DNA from: Mycolicibacterium canariasense
GTDB taxonomy: Bacteria; Actinomycetota; Actinomycetes; Mycobacteriales; Mycobacteriaceae
Direction of reading: 5' to 3'
NCBI RefSeq assembly: GCF_002101555.1
Contig: NZ_LQOL01000033.1
Coordinates: 20,378 to 84,377, forward strand
DNA length: 64,000 nucleotides
The stretch's first letter is position 1, and the number at the start of each line of letters is the position of its first letter. The notes under the pieces are model-generated. The model did no database searches. It was not told the origin of the DNA and worked only from the letters and a program-made list of their open reading frames with translations. Positions 59,287 through 64,000 of the stretch are shown here, piece by piece. The position numbers and the translations under genes are program-made.

Positions 59287-61395
59287 ATGCCGCCTGACCT
59301 GCCTCCGGTGACCACCCCGCATTCTGCGCAGATCATCGGGGCCAACTACCCGACCACCTCGGAGACCGGCACGGTGGCATCGGTGATCGCGCTGTTCGAG
59401 CAGGCAGCCGAGTCGGTTGGCACAGGCAGCACCGCTGAGGTGATGCATGCCCTAATCGAGGCGAATGCCACGGGCCAGACCCCGACCGCGCTGCTCGGGG
59501 AGTTCACCGAGGACCAGCGTGCGGCGTTCGACCGCTCGCTGCGGCAACTGAACATGGGTCAGGGCGCTTCGGTGATGGCCCAGGACATCCTCAACGCCAA
59601 AGTGGCATTGAACGGGACTGCACTCAGTTTCGAGGCTGCGGTCGAGGAGCTGATCTCTTCCTACGCCGGATCGGGGGGTCCCAGCTCCCCGCAGAACCAG
59701 GCCGAGTTCCAGCAGCGCTACCAGGAGCTGTTGCAGCAGGCCAAAGACCAGGCCGAGAAGATCGGCAAGGATCACAAGTCCACCCAGGACCAGCTGGTGT
59801 CCGGGGTGCAGAAAGGTGCGACTCCGGAGGTTCCTTCGACGATGGCTCCCACCTCGTCATCGAACCCGATGGTGCCGGGGATGCCGGATAACGCCATGGG
59901 GTCGCTGCTGCAGAACGTGGCCGGCCAGATGATGAAGCCACCGAATCTGCCGATGCCCAACCTCGGCCAGATGGCCCAGCCGATGGCGCAGTCCGCGCAG
60001 CAGGCGATTCAGGAGCTGATGAAAAAGGCCGGCGGTGGGGGCGTTCCGGTCACCGACGACGCACTGAAAAAGCTGACCACCGCCGCGGGGCTGACAAACC
60101 AGGGCGCGTCGCTTTCCAGTGCGCGGGGCGAGTCTTCGGAAGAGAGCCGTGAGGAGAGCCCTGCTGCACGCACCTCACCGCTCAGCGGCGGCAGCACCGC
60201 CGGCGAGAACGGCGGACGATCCCCCGCGGCGGGGTCCGAGACCGGCGAGGATCAGGATCTTGCGCCCTATCCCGGCACCGAGGCCGGTGCCGCTGCCCTG
60301 TCGACGGGCGAAGCCGGTGTGCCGACCACTGCCCCGGCGACGTCGTTGCCTTCGTCGGGCTCGGTGGGCACGACACTGTCTTCTGGTGGTGGCGGGCTGG
60401 GGTCGGACACACTGGCCTCCCCGCAGACGCGGGTGTCTTCCGGTGAGGCCGCCACCCTCGCCGCGCCCCTGAGTTCAGCCGCAGCCCCCACCGGTGCGGC
60501 TCCCGTCGGGGCAGCGCCGATGATGGGCCCGATGATGGCGCCGATGATGGGCGGTGCTGCGCCCGGCCCCGCCGCGCAGCCGGCCAGCGGCGGTTCGGCC
60601 GGGCAGGGCGCGGGTGGAGGTTCAGGCACTGACGTCGAGGACCGACGCCCCGGTTACCGGCCGGAACCTCCCGCGGACACGGCGCTGGTCGACTTCGGCG
60701 CCGAACGGCGTGGGCTCGTCCACGCCACCGACATGCAGCACATCGCAGCCTCGATGGCGGCATCGCTGGTGCACGGCCATCAGCGCAGCGGCGAACCGAC
60801 CACGGTGGCCGTTGGTTTGAGCGGTTCGCAGGCGGTGTTCGCCACCAGCGACGGGCTGAGTTTCCTCGCGCCGGGGGTGAAAGCACCTGCGCACCTGACA
60901 CCGCTGATCACGGCGGTGCCTGACCGGTTCGTCGATCGCTGGCTGGGATGTGCCCAGCCGTGGCGTCCGCTGCTGGCGGCAGCCGAGGTGGGCTTGATCG
61001 CACCCCTGGATTCGCTGGTGAGTACGGACCTGTCGGCGTCCCAGCTGGGCGTGCTGGTGCTGTCCGCGGCCGATGTCGACGAGGTGAACACCGCGCCGGC
61101 CACCACGGAACGCCACGCGTTCGACGCCATCGACACCGGCGACATCGAGGATGTATTCGACTACCTGTGCGGTGTGTGGGGCAGGCCGTCGGTGGCACCG
61201 GCAGAGCTGCTCGAGCGTGCCGTGACGGCGCGATGGAGCGGTGACGGACTGGGCCGTGAGCGCTACGCCCAGACATGGGTGCGCTACCTGCTGTCAGCGG
61301 CGCTGGTCGACCTGCAGGCCGGAGATGTCGACAACGCCCGCTACTGCCTGCGCAACGCGCTGCGGGTGCCGGCGGCAACGCAGGGGCAGCGATGA
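59287..61395 (+). CDS. 702-aa ESX-associated-type protein
   Basis: Helical N-terminal region (about 1-180) with Ala/Glu and Gln-rich helices, a Met/Pro/Gly-rich middle (APMMGPMMAPMMGGAAPGP around 415-435), then a folded C-terminal 230 residues (from DFGAERRGLVHATDMQHI to YCLRNALRVPAA) that resembles C-terminal domains of large mycobacterial proteins in the ESX-2 region (I recall Rv3899c; unverified). No signal peptide. Three bases at its stop overlap the next gene's start. Likely an Esp-like substrate or secretion accessory. Confidence 0.58.
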   Translation: MPPDLPPVTTPHSAQIIGANYPTTSETGTVASVIALFEQAAESVGTGSTAEVMHALIEANATGQTPTALLGEFTEDQRAAFDRSLRQLNMGQGASVMAQDILNAKVALNGTALSFEAAVEELISSYAGSGGPSSPQNQAEFQQRYQELLQQAKDQAEKIGKDHKSTQDQLVSGVQKGATPEVPSTMAPTSSSNPMVPGMPDNAMGSLLQNVAGQMMKPPNLPMPNLGQMAQPMAQSAQQAIQELMKKAGGGGVPVTDDALKKLTTAAGLTNQGASLSSARGESSEESREESPAARTSPLSGGSTAGENGGRSPAAGSETGEDQDLAPYPGTEAGAAALSTGEAGVPTTAPATSLPSSGSVGTTLSSGGGGLGSDTLASPQTRVSSGEAATLAAPLSSAAAPTGAAPVGAAPMMGPMMAPMMGGAAPGPAAQPASGGSAGQGAGGGSGTDVEDRRPGYRPEPPADTALVDFGAERRGLVHATDMQHIAASMAASLVHGHQRSGEPTTVAVGLSGSQAVFATSDGLSFLAPGVKAPAHLTPLITAVPDRFVDRWLGCAQPWRPLLAAAEVGLIAPLDSLVSTDLSASQLGVLVLSAADVDEVNTAPATTERHAFDAIDTGDIEDVFDYLCGVWGRPSVAPAELLERAVTARWSGDGLGRERYAQTWVRYLLSAALVDLQAGDVDNARYCLRNALRVPAATQGQR

Positions 61396-61574
61396 CCCAG
61401 ATCGATGTACGCGTGGTGGGCGGGCTTCCGCTGGTGCGGCTGGCAGGTCCGGTGACCGAGCGCACCGGGGCGGAACTGGCCGCGGCTGTCATGTCCTCGA
61501 TTCACTTCATGACCGAGGATCCCGCGGAGTTCCCGCGTCCGCTGAGCCTTCCTCAGCCGCGCGCGGTGGGCTGA
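61392..61574 (+). CDS. Hypothetical 60-aa protein
   Basis: ATGA overlap with the 702-aa gene. Strand (VRVVGGLPLVRLAGPVTERT), then Ala-rich helix; Pro-rich end. Unknown, but tightly coupled to its neighbour. Confidence 0.55.
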   Translation: MTQIDVRVVGGLPLVRLAGPVTERTGAELAAAVMSSIHFMTEDPAEFPRPLSLPQPRAVG

Positions 61575-61583
61575 GATCCACGC

Positions 61584-61841
61584 TCACGCGGGCGGCACCG
61601 CAGCAGAGTCCGGCAGCGGTAGCGGCAGCTCAATCAGGGTGCCACCTGTCCGTTCGGCGTACTGCTCGGCTTCTCCGCGCTCCGGTTCGGTGAAGGCACG
61701 GAAACTGGCCGGCTTCCCGGGTACGCGCACCAGCATGGTGAAGTCGGCGACGGTCTCGCCTGCGGGTCGCCGTCGTGGCGTTTCGCGGGTGCTGAACGAA
61801 CTCGCATCGGTGCTCACGGCGTCTATGGTGGCCTCTTCCAT
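61584..61841 (-). CDS. Hypothetical 85-aa protein, opposite strand
   Basis: Ends 10 bp from the convergent gene. ATG 61841 gives an acidic start, a basic segment (STRETPRRRPAGETVADFTM), and a folded C-terminus (VRVPGKPASFRAFTEPERGE). A longer start at 61922 is possible. Only leftward gene in the last 15 kb. Unknown. Confidence 0.5.
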   Translation of the reverse strand: MEEATIDAVSTDASSFSTRETPRRRPAGETVADFTMLVRVPGKPASFRAFTEPERGEAEQYAERTGGTLIELPLPLPDSAAVPPA

Positions 61842-61984
61842 CGGCGACGCTGACTCCGGGGTCTCACCGCGCCGGCTCGCTGTGTGCAGCGATTTGCGAT
61901 GCAGATGTCGTTGCACATGCATCTGGTGCGCGACTGATGAGACAATGGGGTACTGCATCATCCGACCATGGAAGAGAGAACACA

Positions 61985-62290
61985 ATGATCACCGGAGTTT
62001 CCAGCTTCGCTGACGTGGTGAGCCAGGTCGCTGGCCTGGTTGCCGAGACCACCGGCTTCGCGACGGCATCATCCACCGCAACCGCTGCCGCAGCTGCGGT
62101 CACCCCGCCGGGTAACGACGCCGACTCGTTGCGAGCAGTGGCGCAGCAGGGCACCACTACCGCGGAGTTCGTCTCGATGCTGGCGGCTGGCCTGGAGCAG
62201 CTGGGCGAGCGCGCAGCTGAGACCACCAGTGAGAACGTCACGTTCGACACGCTGCAGGCGTTGGGGTCCTCGGCGATCCTGGCTGTGTAG
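61985..62290 (+). CDS. 101-aa Ala/Thr-rich protein, ESX-substrate-like
   Basis: GAGAG upstream of ATG 61985. Two helices (FADVVSQVAGLVAETTGFAT; EFVSMLAAGLEQLGERAAET) about a Pro-Pro-Gly turn; WXG100 size. No WxG and no YxxxD/E. It is monocistronic: a strong terminator follows 35 bp after the stop, which suggests high expression. Confidence 0.55.
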   Translation: MITGVSSFADVVSQVAGLVAETTGFATASSTATAAAAAVTPPGNDADSLRAVAQQGTTTAEFVSMLAAGLEQLGERAAETTSENVTFDTLQALGSSAILAV

Positions 62291-62325
62291 GCCTGTCTGC
62301 CGGCCACCGCGCCGACCACACCGAC

Positions 62326-62363
62326 AAACACCGTCGGCCCCGGTTTCGGGGCCGACGGTGTTT
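62326..62363. terminator. Strong intrinsic terminator
   Basis: Perfect 16-bp stem (AAACACCGTCGGCCCC and its complement) with a 6-base loop, ending in TTT. It follows the 101-aa gene. The best factor-independent terminator seen in the window. Confidence 0.85.
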
Positions 62364-62478
62364 CGTTGTCTGCGACTCAGCAACTGCGCGCCGCAGCACG
62401 CCACCGACCGCGGTGCACGGCTACGTTTCGCGCGAGATCCCCTGGGACGGGGCTACATGCGGAGAATGGAGCCGAATA

Positions 62479-63240
62479 GTGCGCGAGATGTGGGAGCTGC
62501 CCAGCTCTACGGTGAAGACCAAACTGATCCGTTCGGGTGTGGTGCTGGCACTGGTGTGGGCCCTGGTGGCCGCTCCGTTGACGGTCTGGCTGGCGGTACG
62601 CACCGAGCCGGCACCTCCGCCGCCGCCGGACCGGGAGCTGACCGTCACCGAGAAGCTGGCCGCGACGCTGGTCTCCGAGCGGCTGTCACAGGGGTACATC
62701 ACCCTGACCCATCAGGTGACCACGCCCGTGGCCAAGTTCGAGGTGACCGAGGCGGTGCAGGCCGCCAGCGGAGACTCGATCGGCACGGTGAAGTCCGGGT
62801 CCGAAACCGCTGAACTTCTGGTCGCAGCGGGTTCGACGTTCCTGCGAGCCAATTCGGCGTTCTGGTCGACGATCGGGGTGCCGACGTCCTTCGTGGGTTG
62901 GGTCGACATCGGAAATCAGCTGGGCCGGATCCAGTTTCCGCTCAAAGAGGCAGTCGCGGGCATCGCCCCGTCACCGCAGTCAAGGATCGAGACGGCCACC
63001 CCCGATCCGTCGATCGCGGTCTACCGCAACGGGAACGTGACAGCTCAGCTGGTCGACAAGGGCGTGGTGCAGCTGTCGGTGGCCGAGCGCACGGCGACCA
63101 GTTCGCGTGCCGAGGACACCACCGCGCGGCTGCAGACCGCGATCACCGAGGTCGAGGTACCCGGGCGTCTGGAGGGCACCTCCGGCGGATTGACGGTGTC
63201 TGAGCCCGCACCTGCGCCCCCTCCTCCCCCGGCTCCGTGA
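62479..63240 (+). CDS. Single-pass membrane protein, 253 aa
   Basis: GTG 62479 with GGAG upstream; ATG 62488 is the alternative. One N-terminal membrane helix (about 18-40), a Pro-rich stalk (EPAPPPPPDRE), then a 180-residue extracellular beta-rich domain with no Cys, and a Pro-rich end. The layout resembles mycobacterial secretion-linked membrane proteins, but no family is recognised. GTGA overlap with the next mini-gene. Confidence 0.6.
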   Translation: MREMWELPSSTVKTKLIRSGVVLALVWALVAAPLTVWLAVRTEPAPPPPPDRELTVTEKLAATLVSERLSQGYITLTHQVTTPVAKFEVTEAVQAASGDSIGTVKSGSETAELLVAAGSTFLRANSAFWSTIGVPTSFVGWVDIGNQLGRIQFPLKEAVAGIAPSPQSRIETATPDPSIAVYRNGNVTAQLVDKGVVQLSVAERTATSSRAEDTTARLQTAITEVEVPGRLEGTSGGLTVSEPAPAPPPPPAP

Positions 63241-63383
63241 CCGGACGAGCAGACCCGCGGCCCAACGATCCAGGCGCGCAGTTGGACCGCGAGATAGATC
63301 GACTGACCGAGGCCAACACCGAGAACACCTGTCCGCAACTCTGCGGGGCGCCCGGATGCGCCTCGTGGGGTTGCCTGCACTGA
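63237..63383 (+). CDS. 48-aa Cys-rich mini-protein
   Basis: GTGA overlap. Acidic N-terminal helix, then CPQLCGAPGCASWGCLH: four Cys and a final His in 17 residues, a likely zinc site. Similar endings (CxxWGC) are familiar from small actinophage proteins. Function unknown. Confidence 0.55.
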   Translation: MTGRADPRPNDPGAQLDREIDRLTEANTENTCPQLCGAPGCASWGCLH

Positions 63384-63430
63384 CTCTTCTGCTGGCTCAC
63401 AACGTTCGAGAACGGAGCGACGAACTCACC

Positions 63431-63685
63431 ATGTCCGCCTTCACCACCGTCACCATGTACACCAAACCCGCCTGCGTACAGTGCACCGCTACTGCCAAAG
63501 CACTCGACCGGGCCGGTGTCGCCTACGAGACGATCGACATCAGCCGCGACAGCGATGCCCGCGACTATGTGACGGCCCTGGGATACCTCAGCGCACCCGT
63601 TGTCGTCGCTGGGGACGAACACTGGTCCGGATTCCGTCCGGACAGGGTGAAGGCGCTGGCGGGCCCGCGCACACTGTCGGCGTGA
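63431..63685 (+). CDS. NrdH-like glutaredoxin
   Basis: 84 aa from ATG 63431. Thioredoxin fold with MYTKPACVQCTATAKALDRA (active Cys-x2-Cys) and the cis-Pro region LSAPVVVAGDEHWSGFRPDR, the NrdH signature. NrdH reduces class Ib ribonucleotide reductase using thioredoxin reductase. No nrdE/F is seen here; it would serve the host enzyme, as phage-borne NrdH does. It overlaps the next gene by 4 bases. Confidence 0.82.
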   Translation: MSAFTTVTMYTKPACVQCTATAKALDRAGVAYETIDISRDSDARDYVTALGYLSAPVVVAGDEHWSGFRPDRVKALAGPRTLSA

Positions 63686-63933
63686 AGCTCTGGGTCGACG
63701 ACGAACGCCCCGCACCCGAGGGCTGGGTGTGGGTTACCCGGCCCGCCGAGGCGATCAGAGCGCTGGCCACCAGAACCGTCACCGATCTGAGCCTGGACCA
63801 CGATCTCGGTATCGACCCGGAAACCAACGAGCCGCAGACGACACGTCCGATCGTGCTGTGGCTGTGCGAGATGGACGCTGCGCACACGCGGCGACGGTAC
63901 TGGCCCGACCAGGTGCGCGTACATTATCTGTAA
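63682..63933 (+). CDS. cREC-like receiver domain protein
   Basis: 83 aa, GTG 63682 overlapping the redoxin stop. VKLWVDDERPAPEGWVWVTR, then LSLDHDLG and VLWLCEMD, the pattern of the cyclic-phosphate-processing receiver (cREC) group, predicted to handle cyclic phosphates on RNA or nucleotides and common in phages and conflict systems. The expected last segment (VRVHSANP-like) is shortened here to VRVHYL. The final 67 bases of the window show nothing I can support. Confidence 0.55.
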   Translation: MKLWVDDERPAPEGWVWVTRPAEAIRALATRTVTDLSLDHDLGIDPETNEPQTTRPIVLWLCEMDAAHTRRRYWPDQVRVHYL

Positions 63934-64000
63934 CGGGAATCGCTGTGTGTAAGACAGTGACCGCCCTTGGTTTGAGGGTGCGGAATCAACGAGGAACACA

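Overview
The window is a high-GC actinobacterial replicon, almost certainly an extrachromosomal element (large plasmid or phage-plasmid) of a Mycobacterium/Mycolicibacterium-type host. Grounds: an EspR-like regulator, a PE-PPE-type esterase domain, a cluster resembling ESX (type VII secretion) accessory genes, dozens of tiny overlapping genes of the kind found on actinophages and large mycobacterial plasmids, and an origin-like AT-rich island in otherwise GC-rich sequence. No ribosomal, tRNA or housekeeping operon is seen.

Layout. 1-3.2 kb: a mercury-resistance module (redoxin lipoprotein fragment, two-helix Hg transporter, MerB, MerA on the minus strand; MerR divergent, with a textbook operator between), abutting a DNA adenine methyltransferase that lacks its N-terminus. 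4-10.2 kb: small genes, a DUF2637 membrane protein, three lipoproteins and a complete WGR-PARP ADP-ribosyl polymerase. 10.4-17 kb: a 533-aa unknown, a GyrB/ParE-like plus GyrA/ParC-like topoisomerase pair and a DUF218 protein. 17-25.7 kb (plus) and 25.7-41.5 kb (minus): two long trains of small genes, many sharing 4-base stop/start overlaps. Recognisable members are a SLOG protein, DUF6283, DUF4190, DUF4160/DUF2442, DUF4031, a putative R-S-E ADP-ribosyltransferase, RNase HI, a HAD 3'-phosphatase-like protein, rIIA/rIIB-like genes and an R2K-type ATP-grasp protein.

43-46.8 kb: a toxin-antitoxin-like pair, an XRE regulator, a 722-aa protein with about seven helix-turn-helix modules, and beside it two 130-bp imperfect inverted repeats around an AT-rich core. 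This is the best candidate replication origin and initiator. Genes to its right run rightward and those immediately to its left run leftward. 47-64 kb: an envelope and secretion region, with a lipoprotein serine protease, a GH-A glycosidase, a PE-PPE-type hydrolase and another large exported protein, an EspR-like regulator, an ESX-associated-like cluster with an NlpC/P60 hydrolase, then an NrdH-like redoxin and a cREC-like protein.

Two short sequence signals tie distant genes together. A palindrome with consensus RTTCTCY-N5-AGAGAYT occurs five times, each just upstream of a gene (PARP, rIIA-like and three others). The 11-mer GGGACGTGACA occurs nine times exactly, mostly 40-140 bp upstream of small genes and lipoproteins. 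Both look like element-wide regulatory circuits. The most novel-looking protein architecture is the 49.4-57.3 kb set: exported proteins with an acidic linker and a basic Arg/Ser tail, twice followed at a 4-base overlap by a tiny one-helix membrane protein.
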